From Ancistrus triradiatus (lineage: Eukaryota > Chordata > Actinopteri > Siluriformes > Loricariidae): a stretch of 64,000 nucleotides of DNA. Location of the stretch: positions 744,001 through 808,000 of the forward strand of contig JAJAGP010000086.1 of assembly GCA_025084515.1 (NCBI GenBank). Direction: 5' to 3'. Positions within the stretch are counted from its first letter, which is position 1; every line of letters begins with the position of its first letter. The translations under genes were made by a program, and so were the position numbers. Shown piece by piece: positions 11,368 to 21,880 of the stretch. The notes under the pieces are model-generated. The model was not told the origin of the DNA, searched no databases, and saw nothing but the letters and a program-made list of their open reading frames with translations.

Positions 11368-11943
11368 TCATATGACCAGCTCCCATTCATATGACCAGTA
11401 CTTGATGTTAAACCTAAAGGTCGAAAGGGCTGCAAGCCAGCGATGTCCAGCCGCATCGAGCTTAACACTTGTAAGGACATAGGTGAGTGGGTTGTTATAG
11501 GTTAGGACAGTAAAGTCTGTACCGTAGAGGTAATCACAAAACTTTTCACAAACTGCCCACTTTAATGCTAAAAATTCAAGCTTGTGAGTTGGGTAGTTCC
11601 TCTCGCTCTTAGACAAGCCCCTGCTAGCATAGGCTATAACCCTGATATTTCCATCTTGCTCTTGGTAAAGAGCCGCACTCAGTCCTTCACAGCAAGCGTT
11701 AGTATGCAATACATACTGAAGTTTGGGGTTTGCAAAAGCTAGTACAGGGGTTGATGTTAGCCTGTCAATCAGCATTTTGAAAGCAGACGTGCACTCAGGC
11801 GTCCACTCTTCCCCGAAGGGTGCCTTGGGGCTCACACCAGTGCTAGGTCTTATGGCTTTGTAAACTTTGCCCTTCTTTTTAGGAGGGTGGTACCCAGTAG
11901 TGAGAGCGTTGAGGGGCCTAGCGATCTTTGAGTAGCCCTCCAC
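11368..11943 (-). CDS. Gypsy 2 RT connection and RNase H
   Basis: 191 open codons holding the end of the RT thumb (an EGYSKIARPL motif near the start) and the RNase H-like fold typical of gypsy pol: FEMLIDRL-like connection, VLHTNACCEGLSAALYQEQ (the usual TDAS motif reads TNAC here), KWAVCEKFCDYLYG and YNNPLTYV (usually DNNPLTYV). Both catalytic-site variants suggest decay. RNase H degrades the RNA strand of the RNA-DNA hybrid. It is out of frame with RT and with integrase. Confidence 0.8.
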   Translation of the reverse strand: MEGYSKIARPLNALTTGYHPPKKKGKVYKAIRPSTGVSPKAPFGEEWTPECTSAFKMLIDRLTSTPVLAFANPKLQYVLHTNACCEGLSAALYQEQDGNIRVIAYASRGLSKSERNYPTHKLEFLALKWAVCEKFCDYLYGTDFTVLTYNNPLTYVLTSVKLDAAGHRWLAALSTFRFNIKYWSYEWELVI

Positions 11944-12016
11944 AAACCGCCTATAATATCCGGAGAATCCGAGGAAAAGGAAAACGCTTTAATTCCTCTC
12001 TGCTTGCAGGGCAGGG

Positions 12017-13684
12017 TCAATCCTTAAGGGCAGACAATTTATCTGGGTCAGTGTGGACTCCTTGGGCATCCACAATATGGCCAAGATATTTCACAGAGGA
12101 TTTGAAAAACTGGCATTTCTCTGGGGATAACTTAAGACCATAACTTTTGAGACGATACAACACTTTCATAAGTCTTGTCTCATGCTCTTCAAGAGTCCCA
12201 GAAAACACAATGAGGTCATCCAAGAAAACCAGAACCTCGCTCAGATTCAGGTCACCAACACACTTTTCCATAAGGCGTTGGAAAGTTCTGGGTGCATTAG
12301 TGACACCTTGTGGCATGCGATTGAATTCGTAGAAGCCTAGGGGACATGTGAATGCGGTTTTGGGTTTATCCGCCTCCGCCATTTCCACCTGGTAATAGCC
12401 AGATTTAAGGTCCATCACTGAGAACCACTTTGCTCCACTCAGAGCTGAAAATGTCTCCTCGATGTTAGGAAGAGCATACGCATCTTTGATAGTGCGGCTG
12501 TTAAGCTTCCTATAGTCAATGCATAGCCTGATCTTCCCGTTTTTCTTTTTTACAATGACAACCGGGGATGCAAATGGACTGTCGGACTCTCTTATTACAC
12601 CAGCATCCATGAGCTCTCTTAGGTGCTGTCTAACAGCTTCTCGATCACTGGGGTGTATTGGCCTTGATCGCTCTTTGAAGGGCGTTTCATCCTGCAGGTG
12701 TATATGATGCTTTACGGCCGTGGTGTGGCCAAAAGAAAGTTCATCAACTGCAAACACCTCTGGGATAGAGTTAAGCTTATCCTCAATCCATTGCTTCCAC
12801 TCCTCAGGCATTGAGGAGTCATCAAGATGGAATGAATGCTTGTTTTGTGATGTCTGGGTATTGGCTAATACAGTGGAGTTCAGGGGCGTTACTCTCTGGA
12901 CAGCAGAGATCTCACCAATGACACACTTTGGGTGTAGGGTCACAACATGACCTGTCGTGTTACTGAGAACAAGAGGAATCTTATGTGCGGCCTTAGTGTT
13001 GATATTAATCAGTGCACACTGAAGGAATAGGCCACCAGGCAAAGATGAAGACTCAGGCGGTTCAAGGATGAAGGAATTACTGGGATTGGCTTTCCCCACT
13101 CTGACATCTCCAAAGAGGCACATTTTGTGTCCGGCCGGAATGCTAATGGGCTTTGCTCCGTGCAGTTTCACTGGACAAGCTTTAGTTTCATTTTCATGGA
13201 CTCGAGCTACATGTTGAAGCAGTAACGCAAAGCTGTCTGACCTTTTGAAGAATGTAGACTTGTCATGACTGACTCCACGTAAGTAGAGCTCTAGCAAGAC
13301 ATTTGTGCCAACTAAGACAGGGATCTTGCTATTGAATGAGCATTCTGGGACAATGAGGGCTAAAACCCGCATCCGCTCTTCTGTTCCAGTAACATTTTCA
13401 GGGAAAGTCAGAAGGACTTCCACGTACCCGAGGTAAGGCACTGCCTGTCCCCCAGCCCCTTCAACCTCAAGAATATTATGTATGGGCTGAATGGGTATAT
13501 CCGGCAGACATCTAGAATGGAAAGTCTCTGAAATTGTTGTTACTTGGGACCCAGTGTCTAGGATGGATTCGCATATTACACCTCCTACAAATATATTAGA
13601 ATAACAGCGAGGGCCCACAAGTCCAGACGGTAAAGCGCAACTGGGACTATTGCGATTTTCAAAAGAGCACTCATTATGAATCAT
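12017..13684 (-). CDS. Gypsy 2 protease and reverse transcriptase
   Basis: 555 open codons. An aspartic protease active site LDTGSQVTTIS lies at about residue 41, followed by a long linker. RT starts at about residue 310: VIVKKKNGKIRLCIDYRKLN, FSVMDLKSGYYQVEMAE, MPQGVTNAPRTFQRLME, and the catalytic box VFLDDLIVFSG at about residue 487. The frame is one base away from gag, compatible with a ribosomal -1/+1 frameshift or with decay. It ends at 12017 before RNase H because of a frame change. The most gag-proximal ATG is used here; real synthesis would be as Gag-Pol. Confidence 0.9.
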   Translation of the reverse strand: MIHNECSFENRNSPSCALPSGLVGPRCYSNIFVGGVICESILDTGSQVTTISETFHSRCLPDIPIQPIHNILEVEGAGGQAVPYLGYVEVLLTFPENVTGTEERMRVLALIVPECSFNSKIPVLVGTNVLLELYLRGVSHDKSTFFKRSDSFALLLQHVARVHENETKACPVKLHGAKPISIPAGHKMCLFGDVRVGKANPSNSFILEPPESSSLPGGLFLQCALININTKAAHKIPLVLSNTTGHVVTLHPKCVIGEISAVQRVTPLNSTVLANTQTSQNKHSFHLDDSSMPEEWKQWIEDKLNSIPEVFAVDELSFGHTTAVKHHIHLQDETPFKERSRPIHPSDREAVRQHLRELMDAGVIRESDSPFASPVVIVKKKNGKIRLCIDYRKLNSRTIKDAYALPNIEETFSALSGAKWFSVMDLKSGYYQVEMAEADKPKTAFTCPLGFYEFNRMPQGVTNAPRTFQRLMEKCVGDLNLSEVLVFLDDLIVFSGTLEEHETRLMKVLYRLKSYGLKLSPEKCQFFKSSVKYLGHIVDAQGVHTDPDKLSALKD

Positions 13685-13743
13685 TGCTATGGGACTTGGC
13701 TGGTCACTCCCTACAGCTCCTGGTCGTCCCGTGGCAGGAGCCT

Positions 13744-15243
13744 CTACAAGTTTAAAGACGCACGGAGGGCTGCCTGGCGGGTCCAGAACTTGTCTCGTCG
13801 CTCTTTGAGCTCTGCATTCTTTTTACGGACCAGGACTGGATTGGGATCAAAGGTGCACTTAGCTGCAATGTGGCCATCTCCACCACACTTAAAACAGAAC
13901 CATGGCTTAGGTGAGGTTGGAGTCTGGGCCATTGGGTCTCTAGTAGAAGCATAAGCAACTAAACTTTCACTTTGGGTAGGTATTTCACTTTGGGCAGGAC
14001 CGCTTTGCACCTCCTCGTGTCTTTGCTCCATTTTACCTTGCTGGATCAGCTTTGCAACTTGCTTCCGGAGCTCAGCTACTTCCCTTTCAAGCTTGGTAGT
14101 TGTTTCAAATTCCTTTGTTGTTGTGAGAGCAGGTTCTTGTTCAAATACTGGCATATTCAAAACTGAATGAACATGTGCTGCAGCTTTCGTGCTTCCAAGA
14201 TGCTTTTTCATACGATCAACCTTGGCTGCCCTACTGTCCTCCTCTGTTCTCAAAAGCAAACGCAATTGGGGGAATGATGGGAGGTTGGCTTTTCGGTGTT
14301 CAAACTGAAGACCAATGATTAGACTCTGGTCCCAGCACCCTCTACAAAATTGCCGGAGCAAATACTTGTCAGATTCAGCGGCTGAAACTCCCCCTCTAGA
14401 TATGGCTTTAGTGAGGAGGCTTTGGAGGCGGTTCAAGTAGACAGAGGGTTTTTCACCTGAATTTTGGATAGAGCCAAGAAAGGTAGCAAATAGCTCTTTG
14501 AGAAGCAAATCTACCTGGGTTCGCCAGGCGTCATAATCCACCTCACCGTTTGGCTTCGGCAGCCTTCCAGAGAAAGTCCGGACCCTGCTTTGGCTATAAC
14601 TGGATGGTGTGGAGTCACTGCGAATAAAGTGTTCAACAATAACCTTTTGGACAGGCGGTGGGTTTACAGTACCTGGGTTAAGAGCAGGAGTATCTGTGGT
14701 AGCAGTGAATGGGATACAGCGGGTGACTGGAACCGAGGGACTTGGCTCAGTTGTGTCGGGCTGATCTCCATCGACTGCTCTCCTGTCACTGAGGGGGGCA
14801 GAAGCCTGCTGGTGCAAAATCTGAAGCTGAGTACCAGGACTCTGAGAAGTGGCAATTTCAGGCTGGACATTTTGCAGCTCGCTCCGGAGTGCATCCCAAA
14901 AACCAGCTTTACTAGTTCCAGCAAGTAAGCTTAATTCAGCTAGACATCTATGAGCCAGTTCTCTACCAAGTTCTTCCTGGCATACTTCACGAATAAGTTT
15001 GACATTCCAGTTTACATCTGGGTCATTAGGGCTGGGCTTGTCACCTAATTGTGCTGGATCAAGGTCGGATACCGTTCGCTCCGAGGAGTACTCAATGAGG
15101 GCACGGCCTTGGGGCTGGTCCGGGTCATCAGGGATTCTCACTACTTTCTTAATGTCCCCATTAACTTTAAAGAAATCTGTTATCTGATCATCAGTGTAAG
15201 CTTCATCTATGCCCGTGACATAAAGACAGCTAAGCCCGTGCAC
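13744..15243 (-). CDS. Gypsy 2 gag with RRM/PNMA-like N-terminus
   Basis: An intact 499-codon gag. Residues about 5-55 (LYVTGIDEAYTDDQITDFF and GRALIEYSSE) have the strand-helix pattern of an RNA-recognition-motif-like domain, also found at the start of PNMA-family proteins, which derive from gypsy gags. A capsid-like helical region (LPKPNGEVDYDAWRTQVDLL; LNRLQSLLTKAISRGGV) lies in the middle, then a coiled coil (TKLEREVAELRKQVAKL). A CCHC knuckle CFKCGGDGHIAAKC sits at about residues 447-460. Gag would package RNA and form the particle. It starts 186 bp inside the 5' LTR edge. This is the best-preserved ORF of the element. Confidence 0.9.
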   Translation of the reverse strand: MHGLSCLYVTGIDEAYTDDQITDFFKVNGDIKKVVRIPDDPDQPQGRALIEYSSERTVSDLDPAQLGDKPSPNDPDVNWNVKLIREVCQEELGRELAHRCLAELSLLAGTSKAGFWDALRSELQNVQPEIATSQSPGTQLQILHQQASAPLSDRRAVDGDQPDTTEPSPSVPVTRCIPFTATTDTPALNPGTVNPPPVQKVIVEHFIRSDSTPSSYSQSRVRTFSGRLPKPNGEVDYDAWRTQVDLLLKELFATFLGSIQNSGEKPSVYLNRLQSLLTKAISRGGVSAAESDKYLLRQFCRGCWDQSLIIGLQFEHRKANLPSFPQLRLLLRTEEDSRAAKVDRMKKHLGSTKAAAHVHSVLNMPVFEQEPALTTTKEFETTTKLEREVAELRKQVAKLIQQGKMEQRHEEVQSGPAQSEIPTQSESLVAYASTRDPMAQTPTSPKPWFCFKCGGDGHIAAKCTFDPNPVLVRKKNAELKERRDKFWTRQAALRASLNL

Positions 15244-15407
15244 GCCAAATTGGTTACAAAGATAAATTTGGAAAAGAAGGTGTGACTAGTAAGCAAATTG
15301 CTCGTTTTGACAACTCAGCTGTGGAAATCAGTAGTAAAGTCAGAAGTTACTGATTTGTGTGCCTTGCAACTTAGAGTGGAGTCTGTTTTAAATGTTAAGC
15401 CAACATC

Positions 15408-15428
15408 TCCTGGCTGGCTCGCCACTAA
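15408..15428 (-). promoter_or_regulatory. Candidate primer-binding site of gypsy 2
   Basis: Just inside the 5' LTR, the minus strand reads TGGCGAGCCAGCCAGGAGAT. The position and the TGG start fit a tRNA primer site; I cannot name the tRNA. Confidence 0.35.
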
Positions 15429-16228
15429 TGTAAACCCAATGTGCTTGCAAAAGCACTACGAGTCAAGAGATAGGGTTATCTAAATCTAGATCCGGTGAAG
15501 ACATTGGCTGGAACTAAGCCCCATACAACTTATAGACCCTAATGTGACACAAGACAACAAGCCAGAGTTCAGATGTAGAAAATGTGATTAATTATTGCAG
15601 GTCAAATACTCAGGTCACAAAGCATTAACAGCAGCAGGTTTTCAATACAACATATAATATCCCAAAACAACCAGGTACCTCTGAGATCTCAGGAAAATCA
15701 AAGCAAATCCCAACCCAAAGTTCAAAAGCATACCCAAGTGCACTCAAAAAAAAATGAAGAATCGACCTGCCGCCACTTTTCTACTCAGTGTTCAACACAA
15801 GGATGTCCAAGGAAGCTGCTGCAGTGCTGTTAGTGGGGGGGACCCAGGAATCAGGCACCAGGACAACAACAACCGACAAGACGAAGGAACAGACTTCAGA
15901 AACCCAGATCCAGAAGAACATCTATAAAACCAGTCGAGACAACCTCTAAGATCCAAGTTCAAGCTTCTCACAGCTCAACAACATCTACAAGTCCTTGAGA
16001 TTATATTGAGTTTATCTCGCGGTATTCCTTCTCTTTTCCAGTGCTTACTCAGCATAGCAATACCAACGACAACGAAGAGGGAAAAAAAAGGAAAAAAACA
16101 CTTCCCACTAATGCGTCTTAGTAGGCTGCCGCCAAGGGGCGAAAGATAGAAACTACATCTTAATGAACTTGTTCAAGTACACATGCATTACATTACGGCA
16201 GGAAATTGGCTAAATGAGCAGAGTTAGA
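15429..16228 (-). repeat. Gypsy 2 5' LTR
   Basis: About 800 bp, paired with 8456-9159. Differs by substitutions and by extra sequence at about 15745-15860 absent from the other LTR. The outer end reads GAGTTAGA where the partner has GGGTTACA. Confidence 0.9.
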
Positions 16229-16480
16229 CGGACTAACCGGTGGATAACATAGGCAGGCTACACCACAATGCACAAACATAATAAACTGGGCTTTACCACG
16301 CTCTATTAACTTAAGCGGAACGCAGGCTTACCGGAGGATAACATAGGCAGGCAATGCACAGACATAGGAAACCAGGTTTTACCGTGAGGACACAAACAGA
16401 ACGCGTGCTTAGCGGCAGATAGAGTCCATAAGTGCGGGAGTGGCGTAAGCCTGACACATGGAAGCGGCAAAAAAGCCGCA
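16229..16480. repeat. Minisatellite, right part after gypsy 2
   Basis: Continues the 33-35-bp array broken at 8455 (ggataacataggcaggctac in both parts), becoming more degenerate towards 16480. Confidence 0.7.
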
Positions 16481-16621
16481 TAACTGCCACAACAGTAAAG
16501 ACGCGGTTGCTGTAATCCACATACAATGCCCCACAACGTGGGAGATCTAGGGCCCTGTCTAAAACAATCTAATACGGCTGAAAGCAATCCCAGCAAATGC
16601 CCTAGCTTCTCCCTCGGTTGC

Positions 16622-18276
16622 TCAACAGTCCGGCGGAGCACGGCAAAAGTCCTGTCCGGATGGCCCCCTAGCAGTGAGGAAGGACAAGACGAGTCCAAGT
16701 CCAAGCAACCCATGACATACTGAAGGGCCCCTCGGGCCTACTTCTCTTGTCTGGTGGCTTCCTCTCCAGATGGCGCCGGGGGGGGAAGCAAACAAATAGT
16801 TCCATGGACATATGGCCTGCATCAAATAAACGGCCCTTAAGGAACAAATGGCCACTCGGAAACTGACGGCCTCCTGCTGGGCCTGTCGGAAACTGACGGC
16901 CTCCTGCTGGGCCTCTCGGGAACTTACAGCTTTCAGCACATGTGCTGGAATGGGAACGGTCGCGCTTGGCGCGGCAACTGGACTGGTCACACTCGGCGCT
17001 GGTTCAGGTACCGGAGCTGACGATCTTGGCACTGGTACAGGAGCAAATGACCTCGGCACTTGCACAGGAACCAGAACAGCCCTTGGCGCTGGCACTGGAA
17101 CAGCCCTTGGCACTGGCACGGGGACGGACTTTGGCGCAGGAACTGGAACGGATCTCGTCGGCGTTGTCGGCACGGGAGTCGGCACAAATTGCTTGCATAT
17201 TGAACCAGAAGGCGCGACGCTCTCACACACAGAACTACCTGATACAACCGGTTCTAACACCGAATCCGCAAACTTGGACACAGCATCAACATACTTGGGC
17301 ACAAAACTAGAAGGTGCGCTGCGCTCACAACTAATACCTTGCGCAGTCAGTGAATCAGGTACGGAGCTATCAGGTTCAGAAGCAGAACTATGGGACATTA
17401 TTGGCTCGGGTAATGGGGTAGTGTGTTCAGAAACAAAACAACTTGATGCTATTGGCTCAAGTACTGAGCTAGTGTGTCCAGAAGCAAAACAACTTGTCGC
17501 TATTGGCTCAAGTACTGAGCTAACGTGTTCTAAAATGCTGCTAGTATACTCAAAAACAGGGTCAACATCTTCTCTAACTGTGCTATTGGTTGCTAGCAGC
17601 TCGGAAACTGTGCAACGGGGTGCTAACTGCTCCTCGACAGAGCTTAAATACCGGGCTACTGACCTCTAACTGCTCAGATACTGAGCTAAGGGGTGCTAAT
17701 TGCTCAGCGACTGAGTCAGCGTGGTCATAAACAAAGCTAGTGGACTCAGAAACAGAATCAACATGTTTAATATCAGAGGTATCAGGCGCTAGTGGCCTCA
17801 TGGCAAAGCAAACATGTCTGGATACCGAGTCGTCAGGTGCTAGAGACTCAGGTACTGAGCTCCAGGGCACTAATGCTAGATTAATGGGCTTTAATTGTTC
17901 CGGAATTGAGCCACGGGGAGCTAACTGCTCATCTACGGAGCTTACCAGCGCAGCATGCTCAAATACAGAACTAGCAGGCCCAATTACTGGGCTACTAAGC
18001 TTTAATTGCTCAGCTAGTGGACCCAAAGACTGAGCTACTGGGCTTTAATCGCCCTGGCATTAAGCTACGGGCCGCTACTTGCTCATCTTTGGAGCTTACG
18101 AGTTTAACGTGCTCTAATGTTGAGATACGGGGCGCTACCTGCTCACTTACAGAGCTAACTGGTGCAGCCTGCTCAGCTAAAGGGCTACTAAGCTTCAACT
18201 GTTCAGGTACTGAGCTACAGAGTGCCAGTTGCTCATCTACAGAGCTTACATGGGCGGCGTGCTCTGATACGGACAT
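16622..18276 (-). pseudogene. Repetitive ORF region, ~10-residue repeats, unrecognised
   Basis: Three overlapping or adjacent minus-strand frames (18276-18010, 18026-17583, 17398-16622) encode tandem repeats of about ten residues such as SSVPEQLKLS, SSVSEQVAPR and SSVDEQLAPR. A proline-valine-rich stretch (PVPAPRAVPVPAPRAVLVPV) and repeats of REAQQEAVSF follow. The DNA unit is about 30 bp. The plus strand is also open over much of the region, so openness alone is weak evidence. Frame changes between the three parts mean no single protein is made now. I recognise no family. It lies within the composite repeat element. Confidence 0.4.
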
Positions 18277-18410
18277 AGGAAACCGGGCTTTACCGCGCTA
18301 TGCACAGACATAGAAAACCGGGCTTTACCGCGCTATGCACAAACATAGGAAACCAGGCTTTACCGCACTATATTAACTTAAGTGGAATGCGGGCTTACTG
18401 GAGGTTAGTT
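18255..18410. repeat. Minisatellite, third block
   Basis: Several units of the same gggctttaccgcgctatgca repeat as at 8085-8455. Marks the right edge of the composite element. Confidence 0.75.
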
Positions 18411-18497
18411 TAAATATGTTTAAAATTTTGATTCTAAAGTAATTTAACATTAATTATTTGTTAATTACTCACAAATTTAGACATTGTCAAATGTAAC

Positions 18498-19073
18498 TGT
18501 CATGCCCTGCTATCAGAATCTGGCTTCCCCCTCAACTGCATTTGTTGTGGGCGAGCAGGACTACATCGACCACAATCCTTCGGAAAGCCATGTGACTTTC
18601 ACAGGCCAATCCGGGAGCTTCACAACTTCCGGATTAAGGATTGTCTACAACTGTTAGACTGGCTTCATAAGCATGGTTCTTTGTGGCATTCGGGCTGAAG
18701 GATTGTCTCGGTCCCATCCGAGCAAATCGTACGCCTCGGTTCCGCTTGCCTGATTCTCTCTCCTTCCATTTGTGGATTACCTGCCTGATTTGTGCTCCAT
18801 CTTATCGTGGACTTTCCTCATTGGCTTCATGTTGCACCTTAGCGTCCCGACGCTTGTTATTGTTTCGTTTCTTGACCCGCGTTTTCATCGGACGCATCCT
18901 AGGTTTATGTTTTTATTTTCTGTTCGGGCTGGTTTCGTTAGCTGTGTTTTTCCTTAGTTTGTTATCACTCTTTCCATGTTAAAACCTGTTTAGGGGGCCA
19001 TTTTGTTAATAAATCGTTTGTTTTTTAACTGGAATCTGCGTGAGTCTCACTCTCGCCCATCATACTCGTTACA
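18498..19073 (+). repeat. Solo LTR at a deletion junction
   Basis: 576 bp, TGTCATGCCC to ACTCGTTACA, with AATAAA near 19010. The left flank (18410-18497) matches DNA upstream of copy C (40280-40380), while the right flank enters a SAMHD1 exon directly. The 5-bp flanks (gtaac and gttat) do not match, so this is not a simple insertion. Confidence 0.7.
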
Positions 19074-19141
19074 GTTATGTGATGTTTGCACGAGTCTGCA
19101 ATACTGAAGAAAGAACTAAGCAGATCTGCATGAGAGACAAG
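19074..19141 (+). pseudogene. Copy B exon (ARV segment), 5' truncated
   Basis: Matches the 3' part of copy C exon 51215-51326 and keeps CAG where copy C has TAG. Donor GTGAGC follows. Confidence 0.75.
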
Positions 19142-19226
19142 GTGAGCACTAGAACACAACGCAAGAGGAACAATTATCTTTGTTGTAAATGTCTATTTAT
19201 ATGTTTTTCTTTTTCATATTCATCAG

Positions 19227-19318
19227 GAAGCATTAAACATGTACGAACTCTTCCATGTTCGCTACCTGCTACACAACAATGTCTGCACACACAGAGTTAA
19301 AGACACAATCAAAACCAT
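19227..19318 (+). pseudogene. Copy B exon, 92 bp, undamaged
   Basis: Reads through to the donor GTGAGT with the correct phase. It is the reference for the 13-bp deletion in copy C exon 51412-51490. Confidence 0.75.
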
Positions 19319-19519
19319 GTGAGTTATCTTCACAGTTACTGTCAAGTCAACTTAGCAAACTCTGTACAGACTTCTCATGACTTGAAGAGAGACAAGAATC
19401 TCCTCTGGAGTGTCTTTAACTCGATTCTACTCATTGAAACATTCAATGCTTTCCCTTAACTTTTATTCATCATTAATAGTCAAGGCTTTCCTTTGCACAT
19501 TTTCCATAAGGTAAAAAAC

Positions 19520-21123
19520 CTTTAAATATGAAAAAGGGGGGAAAGGAAAATCCACTTTAAATCTCACACATTTTATCTAATTGCACTGCTCCAATACATA
19601 AATACACATGATTAACTTCGAACAATAAATGCACAAGTTATTGTTATCTGACTCTTTCCAGCACCAATGCATCCGTTCTGGTCGGGAATGGTATGCTTGT
19701 ATATGGCTTTTTGGTCGGTCTGTCAGGGGCTCCACCCCACAAAGTCCAAAAGTTTCCCATAGGAAATGAATGGGCCCAATGTTAACAAATGGGGAAAAAT
19801 AAAATTTGAAGGTAGAGTAAGAAAATTGGGCAGACATAGTGGAATAGGGTTTTAGTGATTCTGGCAATGACTGGCCCTTGGGTGGTGGCTCTGGGGCTCC
19901 TCAAAATCATGATTTGGCCCCTATGTTAACAAATGGGAAACATAGGGTCATTGACCATAACTCAGTCAGTTTTTCCCTTATGGCTATGAAATTTGGCAGG
20001 CTTGGTCCCAGATGCACCTTGCGGAGACGTGATGCCCCTCTGGTCCCTTAGGTACTCTCAGGGTTGACGATTGCAGAGTGGCAATCACACTCGCATTTTC
20101 TTCAGGAAATGCACCTCTCTAGTTATTATTATTATGGGGGAAAAATTTAATTTTAAGCTAGAGAAACATAATTTGGCAGGATAGTTATGGTCATAATGGA
20201 ATATGGTTTTTGTGATTTTGGCAATGACTGGCCCTTGGGTGGTGACACAGGGGCCAAATCATGACTTTGAGGGGTCCTAATGTTACCGAATGGGAACCAT
20301 AGGGTCATTAGCTGTAACTCAGTCAGTTGTTGACCTACGTCCTCGAAATTTGGCATGCTTGGTCCCAGGTACAATCTGAGGTGACTTGATGACCACTGGG
20401 CCTCCGAGGTCACCGCCTGGATACTGGGGCTCCTGGCAAGGCACTGACCGTAATTCAGTCAGTTTTCAACCTATGGCCATGAAATTTGGCAGGCTTGGTC
20501 CTGGGTGCAATTGGAGGTGACATGTCATGTCCATGGGGCACCTGAGCTCCTCTGCTGGGCACTAGGGCCCCTGCCAGAGCACTGACCGTAACTCAGTCAG
20601 TTTTCGATATATGCCCACGAAATTTGGTAGTTTTGGTCCCGGGTGCACTCTGAGGTGACATGTGATGCCATTGGGGCCCCTGTGGTCCCCAATGGGCACT
20701 GGGGCCCCTGGCAGGGCATTGACCATAACTAAGTCAGTTTTTGCCCTATGGCTATGAATTCTGGCAGGTTTGGTCCATCATGAGGAGACGTGATGCCCAT
20801 CAGGCCCCTTAATTACGCTATGGGTCGACCAGTGCAGAGTGGCAATCACACTCTCATTTTCTTCAGGAAATGTTCCTCTCTAGTTTAAATAGGGATAGGC
20901 ATGTATAATAGCACATAATAAAGCTCACTTTCATAGAATTCAATTTGTTAGAGTTCAATGTAATAAAGTTCATTAAGACAAAGTTTGTTGTTCACTTTAA
21001 ATGCTGATTAGCTTAGCCACATGTTAGGCTCCATCAGAGCAATAGCTTTTAAGTCATTTAAATAATGCTTCTTACCGGCTGCCTCTCCAGAGTTTGCAAA
21101 ATTCAGTGGGTCTGTACAAGTTG
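19520..21123. other. Non-coding repeat block with 137-bp tandem units
   Basis: No coding exon. Contains the repeat array described at 19690-20885, then about 240 bp of AT-rich DNA (20886-21123) in which I see nothing recognisable. Confidence 0.5.
19690..20885. repeat. ~137-bp tandem repeat array
   Basis: The motif ctcagtcag recurs at 20319, 20454, 20592 and 20729 (spacing 135-138), with an earlier copy at 19961. Each unit has gaaatttggcaggcttggtcc and ggggcccctgg-like parts. Two blocks end alike in ttttcttcaggaaatg, at about 20099 and 20858. Family unknown. Confidence 0.75.
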
Positions 21124-21761
21124 TGTTATGTGGGATCTAGGATGTTACAAGGAAATAATATCGGAACCCTAATGCAAACCAACAGACAGACCGACAGGAC
21201 AACGACGTGCAGTAAACGATGTGTTTATTAATTATAAGAGAGAGTGTAATAGGATGTCGAGTCCAGGAGGATGGCGGCAGACGTGTGGAGAAAACAGGAA
21301 CCAAAAGCGGAGATGCAGTGGCAGTGCAGTGCTTGCTTCCGAAGGGGACCAGAATGAAGAAAATCAGGGCTAAGAGAAAAGGAGACTGGCGATGAGTACT
21401 GTATGAAAATAACACGGCGTGAGAGCCAAAAATAGAGCAGTACGAAGCACCAGAGCTAAGGCTAGGATAATGCGTAAAGCATACTGGAAGTAGTACAATG
21501 CTACAGCTAAGCTAGGTTAGGCTAATGCAACAACAACAACAGAGCCAGGTACCGGATAAGACAGAGTACAATCTGGCGATGAGTGGCAGATCGATCGGCA
21601 GTTATGTAGGAGTGGAGAATGGGAGCCAATCAATCTGTGGAATCAAGCATAAACACACAAGCATGCCGCACTCAGAGAATATAAACAAAAGTGGAAAGTA
21701 AGAGTGTCAAAAAACGAACAAATGAACAAAAAGGAAAGTGGACCCAGGGCGAACCCTAACA
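21124..21761 (-). repeat. Gypsy 3 3' LTR
   Basis: 638 bp, TGTTATG to CCCTAACA, next to the polypurine tract. Confidence 0.7.
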
Positions 21762-21880
21762 GTACCCCTCCCCCAAGGATCGACTCCTGGTGATCATAGA
21801 AGTTTGTTAGGGTTGGCCCTGTAGAAGTCCCTAACTAAAGATTTATGAAAATTAGTGGAGCGGGGAACCCAGGAGCGTTC

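Larger units (their letters stand above)
8456..16228 (-). mobile_element. Ty3/gypsy retrotransposon 2 with both LTRs
   Basis: A near-complete 7.8-kb element on the minus strand. LTRs are at 16228-15429 (5') and 9159-8456 (3'), gag at 15243-13744, protease/RT at 13684-12017, RNase H at 11943-11368 and integrase at 11207-9198. A purine tract (minus strand GAGGGGGAGGG) abuts the 3' LTR. LTR ends are TGTAACCC/GGGTTACA. The LTRs are clearly the same sequence but differ by substitutions and by roughly 100 bp of indel sequence around 15735-15860, so insertion is not very recent. It sits in a minisatellite array; the flanks rejoin in phase. Confidence 0.92.
8012..18410 (-). mobile_element. Composite repeat-rich element interrupted by gypsy 2
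   Basis: An unrecognised element, read on the minus strand: imperfect 33-35-bp arrays, a repetitive ORF region (18276-16622), another array (16480-16229), the inserted gypsy 2, a third array (8455-8085), a minus-strand AATAAA near 8080 and a terminal TGACA at 8012. That end looks like the 3' end of an LTR. No protease, RT or integrase belongs to it, so it may be a non-autonomous retroelement with an acquired ORF. The right boundary (about 18410) is approximate and no target duplication was found. Confidence 0.45.

Noticed and set aside
16848..17669. A 273-codon plus-strand frame with Gly-Thr repeats
   Set aside because: It is antisense to the repeat ORFs and open because the 30-bp units lack stops on both strands; I could not prove either strand codes, and the minus strand fits the polarity of the element.
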